Assembly (NCBI RefSeq): GCF_050281185.1
Contig: NZ_JBNNWS010000005.1
Location: forward strand, 62,001-126,000
Origin: Heyndrickxia sp050281185
GTDB taxonomy: Bacteria; Bacillota; Bacilli; Bacillales; Bacillaceae_C
Length of the DNA: 64,000 nt
Direction of reading: 5' to 3'
The position numbers and the translations under genes were made by a program. This document shows positions 1 through 9,288 of the stretch, piece after piece. Within the stretch, counting starts at the first letter, position 1; each line of letters starts with the position of its first letter. A model generated the notes under the pieces. That model was not told the origin of the DNA and ran no database searches. It saw only the letters and a program-made list of their open reading frames with translations.

Positions 1-1
1 A

Positions 2-88
2 GGGACTTTAGCAGCAGTATTTATCGTAGGAGCTTTCCTTGTCATATCATGGCTTGCAATTTTTGGATTATATTTAAACCGTTTATAA
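2..88 (+). CDS. ba3-type cytochrome c oxidase subunit IIa (C-terminal end only)
   Basis: Only the last 28 codons are inside the window. They read as one hydrophobic span (LAAVFIVGAFLVISWLAIFG) followed by LYLNRL and a TAA stop. Small single-span subunit IIa proteins of ba3-type oxidases look like this and sit just before subunits II and I, as here. I infer the identity from hydrophobicity and position; the start lies outside. Known role of the family: a membrane helix that packs against subunit I and stabilises the complex. Confidence 0.7.
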   Translation, partial: GTLAAVFIVGAFLVISWLAIFGLYLNRL

Positions 89-269
89 AAGTAGTTCTCA
101 TTAAGAGTATCACTATTTAAAAGTGGGAATTTCCTTAATCGGTTTGGTTTTGGGGCATCTTTTCTTAATAATCATCTTTTATGAAATATTCCATAGATTA
201 CGTTTTTTGAATTCAAATAAAAATGTACTAGAAAAGAGCCATTATAAAAGTTTAGGAGTTGAGAACGCT

Positions 270-752
270 ATGCATTTACATCGCTATGAAAAATGGTGGC
301 TAACATTCGGTATATCTGCACTTATTATTTTCTTATCTATAGTGGGTATTCAGGCATTTCACCAAGGTCATCAACCGCCTAGTGCAAAAGCATTTGTCGA
401 TCCAGAAAGAGTTGATCAGACAGAACCGTTTAATAAGCCGGGATTAAAGAAAGTTGAAGGAAAGGATTGGGATTATGAGCTTGTTGTTGTCGCCTCTGCT
501 TTCTCTTTTAATCCTGGAGAGATTGAGGTGCCAAAAGACGCCAAAATTAAGATTATTGCAACAACAAAAGATGTTGTCCATGGCTTTGAAGTCGCTGGTA
601 CGAACATTAATATGATGTTAGAGCCAGGATACATCAGTGAATATGTTGCAACCTTTAATAAAAAAGGAGAATATCTTATCGTTTGTAATGAGTACTGCGG
701 GACAGGACATCATATGATGTCTGCAAGAATTAAGGTGGTGGATCAAGGATGA
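270..752 (+). CDS. ba3-type cytochrome c oxidase subunit II (CuA protein)
   Basis: Carries the binuclear CuA centre that takes electrons from cytochrome c and passes them to subunit I. One N-terminal membrane span (about residues 10-30) is followed by a periplasm-facing cupredoxin domain. The CuA ligands are visible as VCNEYCGTGHHMM (C139, E141, C143, H147, M150) plus H104 in VVHGFEV. The ATG chosen follows AGGAG with 11 nt spacing and gives 160 residues, close to the usual ba3 subunit II length. The same frame stays open upstream to a GTG at position 123 that would add 49 residues with a second hydrophobic stretch; I consider that less likely. Its stop overlaps the start of subunit I by ATGA, so the two are translationally coupled. 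Confidence 0.93.
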   Translation: MHLHRYEKWWLTFGISALIIFLSIVGIQAFHQGHQPPSAKAFVDPERVDQTEPFNKPGLKKVEGKDWDYELVVVASAFSFNPGEIEVPKDAKIKIIATTKDVVHGFEVAGTNINMMLEPGYISEYVATFNKKGEYLIVCNEYCGTGHHMMSARIKVVDQG

Positions 753-2398
753 GTACACAAATCCAAAAAGTAGATAAACGTGATGCGAAACTAGCAATGG
801 CATACATTGCTGTTGCATTTGTGGCCCTAGCAATTGGAGGATTAATGGGTCTTCTTCAAACATTAGTACGATCTGGAAAAATGGAATTGCCAGGCGGGAT
901 TAACTATTACGAAATTCTAACTGCACATGGGGTTTTACTCGGTCTTGGTTTAACAACCTATTTCATTTTAGGATTTCAATTTGCTGCAATTAGCCGTACA
1001 GCTGGGACATTATCTAATAAAGCAAGGGCTACAGGCTGGGTTGGATTTATTCTTATGGTCATCGGTACCATTATGGCAACATCAATGATTTTAACAAATA
1101 GAGCAACCGTTCTTTACACATTCTATGCACCATTACAAGCACATTTCATTTTCTACCTTGGGTTAACTCTTTTAATCGTAGGCAGCTGGGTAGCTTGTGG
1201 GGCAATGATTGCCACTTATATGAAATGGAGAAAACAAAACCCTGGAAAACCAAGTCCACTCCTCACCTTTATGTCTGTGGTAAATTCAGTAATGTGGATT
1301 GTTTGTACACTTGGTGTTGCAGGAGAAGTATTATTTCAACTTTTACCTTGGTCATTAGGCTGGGTTGATACAGTTAATGTACTTGTCAGTCGGACACTGT
1401 TTTGGTATTTTGGACATCCACTTGTTTATTTCTGGCTTCTACCAGCATATATGGCATGGTATGTCATTATTCCAAAAATTATTGGAGGAAAAATATTTTC
1501 TGATGCGCTTGCGCGTCTAGTATTTATCCTATTCTTATTATTCTCACTTCCTGTTGGGTTTCATCATCAGTTAACAGAACCAGGAATTGATGCAAATTGG
1601 AAATTCGTTCAAGTAGTTTTAACCTTTATGGTTATCATCCCTTCTCTTATGACGGTCTTTTCTATGTTCGCTACCTTTGAGATGTATGGAAGAAAACAAG
1701 GTGCTAAAGGTTTGTTTGGCTGGTTGAAAAAACTTCCTTGGAAAGATGCTAGGTTTGTCGTTCCATTCATCGGTATGACAGCATTTGTTCCGGCTGGGGC
1801 AGGAGGAATTATTAATGCATCTAACCAAATGAACCAAGTAGTCCATAATACCATGTGGGTAACAGGTCATTTCCATTTAACACTCGCAACAACGGTTGTT
1901 TTAACATTTTTCGGTATTAGTTATTGGTTGATTCCACATTTAACTGGAAGAATTTTCACAAAAGCTATGAACAGACTAGCCATTTTTCAAGCTATTGCGT
2001 GGACGATTGGAATGACAATTATGTCAGGTTCTATGCATCTCCAAGGTTTACTAGGTGGTCCTAGACGTACTGCTTATACAACCTATGGGGATGCAGCACA
2101 AGCATTAGATTGGATTCCATATCAAATCGCTCAAGCCATCGGCGGTTCTATCCTATTCTTAGGTATTGTGTTAATTATCGTCATTGTCATTAATCTAGCC
2201 TTTTTTGCCCCAAAGGGAGAACAAGAATTTCCTGTCGGAGAAGTAGCAGAAGGTGCAGAAAAGACTCCTTTAGTTCTAGAAAATTGGAAAATATGGTTGA
2301 CCATTTTGGCAGCATTGATATTAATTGCTTACACTGTTCCATTCGCTGATATGATCCAAAACGCACCGCCAGGATCAAAAGGCTTTAAGTTTTGGTAA
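749..2398 (+). CDS. ba3-type cytochrome c oxidase subunit I
   Basis: Catalytic subunit of a haem-copper terminal oxidase that reduces oxygen to water in the cytoplasmic membrane. Its 549 residues are almost wholly hydrophobic helices. Visible ligands: H60 (LTAHGVLLGL, low-spin haem), H223 with Y227 (FGHPLVYFW, CuB and the cross-linked Tyr), H272 and H273 (VGFHHQL, CuB), and H374 and H376 (VTGHFHLT, high-spin haem side). The YFGHPLVY and GHFHLT forms are those of the ba3/b(o/a)3 (B-type) family rather than the aa3 family. Start overlaps the subunit II stop by 4 nt. A terminator follows directly, so this is the last gene of the operon. Confidence 0.96.
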   Translation: MSTQIQKVDKRDAKLAMAYIAVAFVALAIGGLMGLLQTLVRSGKMELPGGINYYEILTAHGVLLGLGLTTYFILGFQFAAISRTAGTLSNKARATGWVGFILMVIGTIMATSMILTNRATVLYTFYAPLQAHFIFYLGLTLLIVGSWVACGAMIATYMKWRKQNPGKPSPLLTFMSVVNSVMWIVCTLGVAGEVLFQLLPWSLGWVDTVNVLVSRTLFWYFGHPLVYFWLLPAYMAWYVIIPKIIGGKIFSDALARLVFILFLLFSLPVGFHHQLTEPGIDANWKFVQVVLTFMVIIPSLMTVFSMFATFEMYGRKQGAKGLFGWLKKLPWKDARFVVPFIGMTAFVPAGAGGIINASNQMNQVVHNTMWVTGHFHLTLATTVVLTFFGISYWLIPHLTGRIFTKAMNRLAIFQAIAWTIGMTIMSGSMHLQGLLGGPRRTAYTTYGDAAQALDWIPYQIAQAIGGSILFLGIVLIIVIVINLAFFAPKGEQEFPVGEVAEGAEKTPLVLENWKIWLTILAALILIAYTVPFADMIQNAPPGSKGFKFW

Positions 2399-2407
2399 AA
2401 TTCTAGA

Positions 2408-2440
2408 AGGTCTGCTCGAATACGAGCAGACCTCTTGTTA
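2408..2440 (+). terminator. terminator of the ba3 oxidase operon
   Basis: An 11-bp perfect inverted repeat (AGGTCTGCTCG, loop AATA) is followed by CTTGTTATT. It lies between the converging oxidase and EamA genes. The minus-strand side is followed by a short TTTT, so it may work in both directions. Confidence 0.8.
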
Positions 2441-3340
2441 TTAAAGCTCACGGGGGGCACTTAATGATACATCCGCTGTTTTTCTTTTTAAACTTAATAT
2501 GAGTACTGAAGATAGGATGAAAAGAATTCCGATAAACTGTAGAAAGAATAACTTTTCTTTAAATAGTAATATCCCTACAAAAATTGCTGCTGCCGGTTCG
2601 ATGGTTGCTAAAATAGCTGCTGTACTGCTTTCTACACGATTTAACCCAATAGTATATAAAATATAGGCAAGTACGGTGGGAATTAAGGCTAAACCTATCA
2701 TATATACATGAGCATCGATCGGAAGTTGGCTCATTTTTTCCCAAAATCGATAAAAAGGTACAAGACATAAGGAAGCGATAAAAAAAGTATAGAATGTGAT
2801 GGTAGTCGAGTTATAGTAGCGGAGTGCAAGCTTTCCAAAAATACTATATAATGCATAACCAAGACCTGCGCCCAAACCAATAATAAATCCTGTTTGGTTC
2901 CATTGAGATCCTCCCCCACTACCCGCCAATGCAATCATCGAGCAACCAATAATCGTTACACTGACAGCTATAAGCTTTTTCTTAGTTAATTTTTCTTTTA
3001 ATATAAAGTAGGATAATAGCACAACAAATACAGGTGAAGTATATAATAGCATGACAGCTAATGAAACAGACAATTTATTCATCGCTGTAAAATAACACCA
3101 ATTAAAAAATACAATGCTGAATAATCCCGTACCAAAAAAATATGGTAAATGAATGAGTTTTATTCGGAGGATACCTTTTTTCTGCTGAAATATTACAACC
3201 GGTATTAGAAGGATAAATGCATATAGCACACGTATAGTAACAATCTCCATTTCAGTAAATCCATAAATTGTTAGCTTTTTGACAAAAAGAGAAATAAAAC
3301 CCCAAGATAAAGCGGCCAAAATAACAAAAAGTTGAGGCAA
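2441..3340 (-). CDS. EamA/DMT-family transporter
   Basis: About 299 residues with roughly ten hydrophobic segments arranged as two EamA halves, the layout of drug/metabolite transporters of the inner membrane. The first helix starts at once (LFVILAALSWGFISLF) and the second half repeats the pattern from about LGAGLGYALYSIFGKLAL. The substrate cannot be read from sequence. I chose a TTG start because AGGAGG lies 9 nt upstream of it; a GTG next to the SD and longer alternatives upstream would put the ribosome site inside the gene. It converges on the oxidase operon and shares the hairpin between them. The SD-based start is inferred, the family is clear. Confidence 0.85.
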   Translation of the reverse strand: MPQLFVILAALSWGFISLFVKKLTIYGFTEMEIVTIRVLYAFILLIPVVIFQQKKGILRIKLIHLPYFFGTGLFSIVFFNWCYFTAMNKLSVSLAVMLLYTSPVFVVLLSYFILKEKLTKKKLIAVSVTIIGCSMIALAGSGGGSQWNQTGFIIGLGAGLGYALYSIFGKLALRYYNSTTITFYTFFIASLCLVPFYRFWEKMSQLPIDAHVYMIGLALIPTVLAYILYTIGLNRVESSTAAILATIEPAAAIFVGILLFKEKLFFLQFIGILFILSSVLILSLKRKTADVSLSAPREL

Positions 3341-3386
3341 TTTGGTCACCCTCCTATTAACATAACAAAAAATATATCGTTTGAAG

Positions 3387-3415
3387 AAAGGCAACCGGAA
3401 AATCCGATTGCCTTT
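3387..3415 (-). terminator. terminator downstream of the M32 peptidase gene
   Basis: A 13-bp stem (AAAGGCAATCGGA with one wobble, 3-nt loop) ends in CCTTTC on the minus strand, just after the peptidase stop codon. It also separates that gene from the EamA gene downstream. Confidence 0.75.
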
Positions 3416-3420
3416 ATTAA

Positions 3421-4929
3421 TTATAATTTATAAACATTTGTATATTTTTCAGTTAAATATTCGATTAAATAGCGAGCGTTTAATCCTTCGCCTGTTACAT
3501 CTTTTAAAATTTCAAGAGGCTTCTTCAGCTTTCCATATTGATGAATGTTAGTTGTTAGCCATTCTTGAATAGGTTTAAGATTTCCTGTTGCTAAAAGGTC
3601 ATCAAAATTCGGAAGATCCTTTAACATTGATTGCTTAAACTGGGCTGCATACATATACCCTAAGGCATAGGATGGAAAATAACCAAAATCTCCACCAGAC
3701 CAATGGACATCCTGAAGGACACCTTCTGCATCATTTTCAGGTCGAATTCCTAAATATTCTTCATATTTATCATTCCATATTTTCGGTAAATCCTTCACTT
3801 CAATTTCGTTGTTAATTAAGCCTTTTTCTATTTCATAACGTATGATGATATGAAGTGGATAAGTAAGCATATCTGCTTCAATACGTATAAAAGATGGCTT
3901 AGATTCATTTATCGCATGATAAAACTTAGCTAGATCAACATGATCAAACTGGCCGCTAGCAAACTCTTTTAGTACATTGTAATTATGTTTCCAGAATGAA
4001 TAGTCTCTTCCGACAATATTTTCATAGAAAAGTGACTGGGATTCATGAATTCCCATGGATGTGCCGCTACAAAGTGGTGTTCCAATTAATTCCTTTGAAA
4101 TATTTTGTTCATATAATGCGTGACCACCTTCATGGATGGTTCCAAAAACAGCTGTACGCCAATCATTTTCATCATATCTCGTCGTTACTCGAACATCACC
4201 TGGATTTAAGCCAGTTGCAAATGGATGAATGGTTTCATCTAAACGACCTGATTGAAAATTATATCCCATTTGCTCCAATATTTTCAAACTAAATTCTTTC
4301 TGCTTATCTTTTGGAAATGATTCGTATAAGAATGATGTTTCGGGCTTAATTGGGGAATCCGCGATTTTTTGTACAAGTGAAACAACGGCTTCTCTAACTT
4401 CTCCAAATACTTGATCAAGAATTTCAACCGTTATTCCCGGTTCATACATATCTAATAGTGTATTATATTTGTTTCCTTCATAACCCCAATATTCCACAAA
4501 CCTCTTTTTATATTCAACGATTTTTTCCAAATAAGGTCGAAACATCTCGAAATCCGCTTTTGCTCTTGCTTCCTCCCAAACACTCTCCGCTTTTGACTGT
4601 AAAACGATATACTCGCTGTATTCCTTTGCAGGTATTTTTTTGTTACGATCATAATACTTTTTACATTCTTCTAATGTCTTTTTTGTGATTTCTGATAACT
4701 CGCAGTTCCCTGTTAAACTTGCTATGTATGCTGCCATTTCCTCTGAAGTTGACATCTGAAAAACTTCTGAGGAAAGCACTCCGATTACTTCTGCACGTTG
4801 GTCCACACCATTTTTAGGTGCTCCTGTACGTAAGTCCCAATAAATTAATCCAAGCGCTTCGCTATATGCTTGCATCTTTTTAACATATTCTAAAAATTCT
4901 TTTTCTATTTCTTTCATTTGTTCAGTCAT
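3421..4929 (-). CDS. ypwA: M32-family metallocarboxypeptidase
   Basis: Cytoplasmic zinc carboxypeptidase that trims C-terminal residues from peptides. The 502-residue length is normal for the family. The catalytic zinc motif is H266-E-G-G-H270 (TIHEGGHALYEQ), with a downstream HESQSLFYEN segment giving the third ligand, and the family's HPF box at about residue 235. ATG follows AAGGAGAGG. The gene has its own terminator and a plausible promoter region upstream, so it is probably monocistronic. The symbol follows the B. subtilis homologue and the conserved neighbour ypvA. Confidence 0.93.
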   Translation of the reverse strand: MTEQMKEIEKEFLEYVKKMQAYSEALGLIYWDLRTGAPKNGVDQRAEVIGVLSSEVFQMSTSEEMAAYIASLTGNCELSEITKKTLEECKKYYDRNKKIPAKEYSEYIVLQSKAESVWEEARAKADFEMFRPYLEKIVEYKKRFVEYWGYEGNKYNTLLDMYEPGITVEILDQVFGEVREAVVSLVQKIADSPIKPETSFLYESFPKDKQKEFSLKILEQMGYNFQSGRLDETIHPFATGLNPGDVRVTTRYDENDWRTAVFGTIHEGGHALYEQNISKELIGTPLCSGTSMGIHESQSLFYENIVGRDYSFWKHNYNVLKEFASGQFDHVDLAKFYHAINESKPSFIRIEADMLTYPLHIIIRYEIEKGLINNEIEVKDLPKIWNDKYEEYLGIRPENDAEGVLQDVHWSGGDFGYFPSYALGYMYAAQFKQSMLKDLPNFDDLLATGNLKPIQEWLTTNIHQYGKLKKPLEILKDVTGEGLNARYLIEYLTEKYTNVYKL

Positions 4930-5255
4930 TTGATCCTCTCCTTATTAAATCAACTGGCATCACTTGACGCTACCCTTGCGAAAGTAATCAGTATTATTTT
5001 ATCATATTCTTCTGAAAAAGGAGAAGACTTAGTATCAAATATGCTTTTCCAATACATCAAAAATTGTATCATCTTTACTTTTCCCAGATGTTCTTAACGA
5101 CTTCAAACTTTACCATAAAACATACCTTTCTCCATGTTAACGATCCTCTTTCTGGAAAAAAATCAAGCAATAGACCAGAAAATGTTTGTTCAATCATGGA
5201 AGGCGTAAAAAAAACGAGCAGTTTCCTATAATTAATTACACTTTAACCCTTCTAT
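4930..5255. other. intergenic stretch without a recognisable gene
   Basis: About 325 bases between the ypwA start and the ypvA terminator. On the minus strand a TATGATAAAAT string near 5000 could be a -10 for ypwA, but I find no well-spaced -35. No open frame with a ribosome site, no long repeat and no RNA fold is obvious. It could be a decayed gene. Confidence 0.4.
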
Positions 5256-5287
5256 AGAAAACGGGTGTCCATTTGAAATGGGCACCC
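5256..5287 (-). terminator. terminator of ypvA
   Basis: An 11-bp stem (GGGTGCCCATT against AATGGACACCC, one G-T pair, 3-nt loop) is followed by GTTTTC on the minus strand, about 25 nt after the ypvA stop. Confidence 0.75.
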
Positions 5288-5310
5288 TTATGATATAAAG
5301 TCTTTTCCGA

Positions 5311-7239
5311 TTAGAAAATATTTGGCTTTACAGGCAATATTTCTTCTATCTCTTTGAAAACATTTTTACTTTTTATATCTGTTAACCAAATATGAACATT
5401 TCCTTTATCAGTAGATGTACGGATTAATCTTCCTATCCCCTGCCTTAAACGCAAGATCATATAGGGTATATCAACCTCGGTATCAGGGCTAGAACTAGCT
5501 TTACGCTTGGCAATAAATACTGGATCTTCAGGAGGGAAAGGAAGCTCCGTAATTAACACATTTGATAATGATCGCCCTGGTATATCTAGACCTTCCCATA
5601 AGTGATATGAACATAGAATAGAGTTTTCGTCATCTTGAAATTCTTCTACCAAATGGCTGATTTCCCTTTCGCCTTCAAAAAATATTTGAAAATCCAAGGT
5701 TTCTTGTTGCTTAATATATTGTTTAAATTCATTCATCGAATTCTTGGAATTGAATAACACAAGGCTTTTCCCACCAGCTTCCTTTACAACCGACAATATA
5801 TCTTTATTTTTTGATATTGCGGATTTCTCACTGGCATGAATATTGATCTGCATGTTATTTTCATAATCAAAAGGCGAATCCACTTTAAATGATAAATAGT
5901 CTTCAATCCCTAAACTCTTCGTAATATATGAATAGTCTCCATTATTGGAAAGTGTGGCAGATGAAAAGATATAAGGAATGTTCTTTGAAAATACTTCCTC
6001 CCTTAAAATTTCCTCCACAAGACGTGGCATGATAACGAGAGTATGATCAGAACCAGTCATTTCAAACCAAATAATCCCTTCATTTTCCTTCAAAAACAAC
6101 CTTAATGAATACAACATTTGCTCCAAATATTCTTCTATAATACGCAAATCATATTCATTCAGTACAAACATTTCCCCTTCATAAACAAGCTGCTCTGATA
6201 ACTTTTCAACCTGGACAAGTAATGATTGCACATATTTAAGAATTCTAGGAGATTTTTTGATATCATAACGATTAGATCCTACAACAGATTTTGCTTCTTC
6301 CTTTAAAGTGTCAAAAAGTTGTTCGTTTAAGACTAATACATTTTCAATCGTATAAAGAGTTTCATCACGGACACCATTTTCCATTAATCGTGTCAATAAC
6401 TTCTCTAAAGTTTCGGATTGAATACGATAGGTTAAGGCTTTTTGACAAGCATATTCAAGGAGATGGCCTTCATCGAATACGACACTGCTCGCCTCTGGAA
6501 GCAGCGGCAATTGTCCTTCACGAACTCGAGCGTTTTTCGTCCAGACATGTTCCATGTAATAGTCATGTGAACAAACGATTAAATCCACCGCTTTCCGATA
6601 ATGATCTCTATGCAGTGTTTGACCACATCGATGGCGGACATCGCAAGAAAAACAATCTTGTAATGGATCCCAAGAGATCGTTTTCCATTGTTCTTCTGTA
6701 ATATCTGGATAGTCCTTTCTATCCCCATACTTTTCATATTTAAGCATTGAACCAGTTGCGTTTACAAATTTAGGTAAGGAATCATATGCAAAAGAAATTT
6801 TTTCTGATCCATCCTTCATTACTTCTTTTTCAAGCTTCTTTAAGCATAGATACTGTTCTCTAGATTTAGCAAGCCTTACATCAGTCTTTATACCAAGGGC
6901 CGCTTCAATTTTTTGAATATCTCCTTCCTTTTTCACAAGCTGTTCAATCAGTGTTTCATCTGCACAAGCAATTATTGCAGGTTTCCCTGTGTACCGTGCA
7001 TAACAAATAGTATATAAAAGGTAAACGATTGTTTTACCTGTGCCAACACCAGCTTCTGCAAATATTACCTTTTTTTCTTTAAATGCCTTTTCAAGTTGAA
7101 AGGCCATATAGATTTGTTCGTCCCTTAATTCAAAACCTTTTTCAGGCAAAAGTTCATAAAAAACATCACCGATCCACTCACCTAGTTTTTCATAAAAAGA
7201 TTCTTCTTTCGTTACTGCAAAGGGTAATCCAGTTTTCAT
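5311..7239 (-). CDS. ypvA: ATP-dependent DNA helicase of the DinG/XPD type, YpvA-like
   Basis: Superfamily 2 helicase of 642 residues. Walker A is AEAGVGTGKT (61-70) and the DEAH-box variant is D256-E-G-H259. Four cysteines (C132, C196, C199, C205) sit between these motifs as in Fe-S cluster helicases such as XPD and E. coli DinG. C-terminal motifs include SSATLS and RQGIGRLIR. There is no N-terminal exonuclease domain, unlike the second DinG homologue near 27-30 kb. The ATG chosen (MKTGLPF) has GGAGG 7 nt upstream; an upstream ATG would put this SD inside the gene. Expected role: unwinding structured or damaged DNA. The physiological substrate is not known to me. Confidence 0.9.
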   Translation of the reverse strand: MKTGLPFAVTKEESFYEKLGEWIGDVFYELLPEKGFELRDEQIYMAFQLEKAFKEKKVIFAEAGVGTGKTIVYLLYTICYARYTGKPAIIACADETLIEQLVKKEGDIQKIEAALGIKTDVRLAKSREQYLCLKKLEKEVMKDGSEKISFAYDSLPKFVNATGSMLKYEKYGDRKDYPDITEEQWKTISWDPLQDCFSCDVRHRCGQTLHRDHYRKAVDLIVCSHDYYMEHVWTKNARVREGQLPLLPEASSVVFDEGHLLEYACQKALTYRIQSETLEKLLTRLMENGVRDETLYTIENVLVLNEQLFDTLKEEAKSVVGSNRYDIKKSPRILKYVQSLLVQVEKLSEQLVYEGEMFVLNEYDLRIIEEYLEQMLYSLRLFLKENEGIIWFEMTGSDHTLVIMPRLVEEILREEVFSKNIPYIFSSATLSNNGDYSYITKSLGIEDYLSFKVDSPFDYENNMQINIHASEKSAISKNKDILSVVKEAGGKSLVLFNSKNSMNEFKQYIKQQETLDFQIFFEGEREISHLVEEFQDDENSILCSYHLWEGLDIPGRSLSNVLITELPFPPEDPVFIAKRKASSSPDTEVDIPYMILRLRQGIGRLIRTSTDKGNVHIWLTDIKSKNVFKEIEEILPVKPNIF

Positions 7240-7289
7240 TTGTGTTCCTCCAGCCATAGACTTCCGCTTATTCCTATATTGTTTATTCA

Positions 7290-7323
7290 AGCAAAAACGC
7301 AAGTGTATCGATTACACTTGCGT
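7290..7323 (-). terminator. terminator of the small gene upstream of ypvA
   Basis: An 11-bp perfect stem (ACGCAAGTGTA) with a 5-nt loop is followed by TTTTGCTT on the minus strand, immediately after the stop of the 58-residue gene. It separates that gene from ypvA. Confidence 0.8.
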
Positions 7324-7325
7324 TC

Positions 7326-7502
7326 TTAGATAATAGATTTATCTTTCGTTAATACATAACTCCAAGCTTCTTGTAACGATTGTTCTGCTTCCTTTAGCAA
7401 TGCCAACGCCACTTTAGAAGGTCGTTCATCTGACCGTATGATCTCGTATGTATTAGTTATAGCTCTTGAGATTTTATCAAAGTCCAGTGAATTTTCGGAC
7501 AA
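7326..7502 (-). CDS. small protein of unknown function (58 aa)
   Basis: Encodes a hydrophilic, probably helical protein (SENSLDFDKISRAITNTYEI...KEAEQSLQEAWSYVLTKDKSII) without membrane segment, cysteines or a motif I recognise. A TTG start is preferred because AAGGAG lies 8 nt before it; a GTG three codons upstream sits inside the SD. It has its own terminator, and a TATAAT lies about 40 nt upstream, which supports a real, separately transcribed gene. In B. subtilis a small gene (yptA) lies at about this place; I recall the position but cannot confirm homology, so no symbol is given. Confidence 0.7.
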   Translation of the reverse strand: MSENSLDFDKISRAITNTYEIIRSDERPSKVALALLKEAEQSLQEAWSYVLTKDKSII

Positions 7503-7573
7503 CCTCCCCACTCCTTTTGACTATAATATATATTCATTATACTCAGGAGTGTAATAAGATATACCTTTAATAT

Positions 7574-8710
7574 CTACTCTCTCGGCGGTCTAGGTCCCCA
7601 GTATTGATAAAGATCTGTCCGAATAAATCCATTAAATAATTTCCGCATCTTAGTTGCTTTTTTTCCGTAAATTTCTTCAAATTTTTCATATGAAGTTAAT
7701 ATATAGATCGACCATGTATCAAGATTTGAAAAAGATTTTCCCATTTCTGCATACATCTTTTCAACCTCTTTACGTTCTCCAAGTCTTTCACCGTATGGTG
7801 GATTTCCAACTATCACACCATATTGATCCTTCGTTGTGAAATCTTTAACTTGCATTTGTTTAAATTCAATTAAATCACCTAAACCAGCTTCAATTGCATT
7901 TTCCTTTGCCACATTTACCATTCGATGATCGATATCAGTTCCTATGATTTTTAATGGCTGATCATATTTAGCTAAATCCTCCGCTTCATTACGCGCATCA
8001 TCCCAGACCTGTTTATTTATTATAGGCCAAGACTCGGATGCAAAATCACGATTAAAACCTGGTGCAATGTTTTGACCAATTAATGCTGCCTCTATAGGTA
8101 TCGTTCCTGAGCCACAAAAAGGATCACAAAAAGGTCGATCAGGGTGCCAATTCGTTAGCTGGATTAAAGCAGCAGCTAATGTTTCTTTTAATGGTGCATC
8201 ACCTTGATTTACTCGGTAGCCACGTTTATGTAATCCTACTCCGCTTGTGTCAATAGTTAGTGTGGCAATATCCTTATGTATAGCCACTTCTATTTTATAT
8301 AATGGACCATTTTCCTCAAACCAAGAAACTTTTTTATAGTGTGAGCGAAGTCGTTCTACAATTGCTTTTTTTACTATCGCTTGACAATCTGGTACACTAA
8401 ATAATTTTGATTTAACTGATTTTCCTTGAACAGGGAATTCCGCATTTTCCGGCAGAAAGCTTTCCCAATTAAGAGCTTTTGTTTTCTCAAATAGCTCATC
8501 AAATGATTCGGCTTTGAATTCACCTACTTTTATTTTCACACGATCTGCCGTACGCAGCCAAAGATTACTTCGTGCTATCGCTTTTTCATCTCCAATGAAT
8601 TCGATTTTTCCATTGTCCACTTTACATTCATAGCCTAGATTATTTACTTCTTTTGCTACTAAAGATTCCAATCCCATAGCTGCAGTTGCAATTAAAGAAT
8701 ATGTAGACAT
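7574..8710 (-). CDS. ypsC: 23S rRNA guanine-N2 methyltransferase, RlmL/YpsC type
   Basis: 378 residues: an N-terminal ferredoxin-like/THUMP RNA-binding part (about 1-160) and a C-terminal class I SAM methyltransferase domain. The SAM site reads FCDPFCGSGTIPIEAAL (about 195-211) and the N6/N2-MTase catalytic motif is NPPYGERLG (about 305). This architecture matches proteins that methylate a guanine in 23S rRNA (E. coli RlmL N-terminal half). The ATG follows a modest AAGGGTG. It lies just downstream of the RNase P RNA and its terminator. Exact target base is inferred from the family. Confidence 0.9.
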   Translation of the reverse strand: MSTYSLIATAAMGLESLVAKEVNNLGYECKVDNGKIEFIGDEKAIARSNLWLRTADRVKIKVGEFKAESFDELFEKTKALNWESFLPENAEFPVQGKSVKSKLFSVPDCQAIVKKAIVERLRSHYKKVSWFEENGPLYKIEVAIHKDIATLTIDTSGVGLHKRGYRVNQGDAPLKETLAAALIQLTNWHPDRPFCDPFCGSGTIPIEAALIGQNIAPGFNRDFASESWPIINKQVWDDARNEAEDLAKYDQPLKIIGTDIDHRMVNVAKENAIEAGLGDLIEFKQMQVKDFTTKDQYGVIVGNPPYGERLGERKEVEKMYAEMGKSFSNLDTWSIYILTSYEKFEEIYGKKATKMRKLFNGFIRTDLYQYWGPRPPRE

Positions 8711-8739
8711 CTTTTCACCCTTATATTATTTATTTTGAT

Positions 8740-8772
8740 ATAAATAATGCTCTCCTTCCTTAAGGAGAGCAT
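8740..8772 (-). terminator. terminator of RNase P RNA
   Basis: An 11-bp perfect stem (ATGCTCTCCTT, loop AAGG) is followed by TATTTATAT on the minus strand, about 25 nt past the RNase P RNA 3' helix. Confidence 0.85.
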
Positions 8773-8794
8773 AACATTTCAATGTTTATTACCT

Positions 8795-9206
8795 TCTATA
8801 ACGTTCTGTAAGCCATGTTCTGTACCATTGTACTGCAAACGATCAGGTAATGATCTTGTACTCAGGTGGTAATCATCTATCTACAAGCGAATCCGCTTGT
8901 CCCTTTCTTCGTTCATTTCCTCTGAAAGGGTGCCCCTACCATAATTTGAGTTTCTCGCTCGCGGGGTTTACCTCGTTCCACCTTTGTGATTTCTCACAAA
9001 GCTACGTCACTGTGGCACTTTCAAGGTAGTCACTCCATATCCAAATAGGACTTAGGTGTTTTCCCTGCCGTCAGCCTAGTCGCAACCAGACTGCCCTAGC
9101 TTATGACTTCGCTAGGCACGAACACTACGGGCATCTCAGCACCGTGCGAGCATGGACTTTCCTCTGCAATACAAATATTGCAGCGATTACCCAAACGTTA
9201 TATGTT
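8795..9206 (-). ncRNA. rnpB: RNase P RNA, Bacillus type B
   Basis: Catalytic RNA that removes 5' leaders from pre-tRNA. Read on the minus strand it contains the hallmark stretch GAGGAAAGTCCATGCTCGCA followed by CGGTGCTGAGATGCCCGTAG, later GGGGCACC and, near the 3' end, ACAGAACGTTA, which pairs with the 5' TAACGTT to make helix P1. Length (about 410 nt) and the type B layout fit Bacillus. Ends are placed from the P1 helix and are good to a few bases. A strong promoter lies about 25 nt upstream and a hairpin terminator about 25 nt downstream. Confidence 0.96.
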
Positions 9207-9226
9207 ACGGATTTGACCGCTTATCT

Positions 9227-9255
9227 ATTATAAAAAACTTTTCACTTACTTTCAA
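9227..9255 (-). promoter_or_regulatory. sigma-A promoter of rnpB
   Basis: Minus-strand TTGAAA and TATAAT with exactly 17 nt between them, just upstream of the RNase P RNA. The first transcribed base would lie about 20 nt before the mature 5' end, leaving a short leader. Confidence 0.8.
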
Positions 9256-9288
9256 GAAGAAATTTATCCCAGTTGTCATTTTTTTTCT

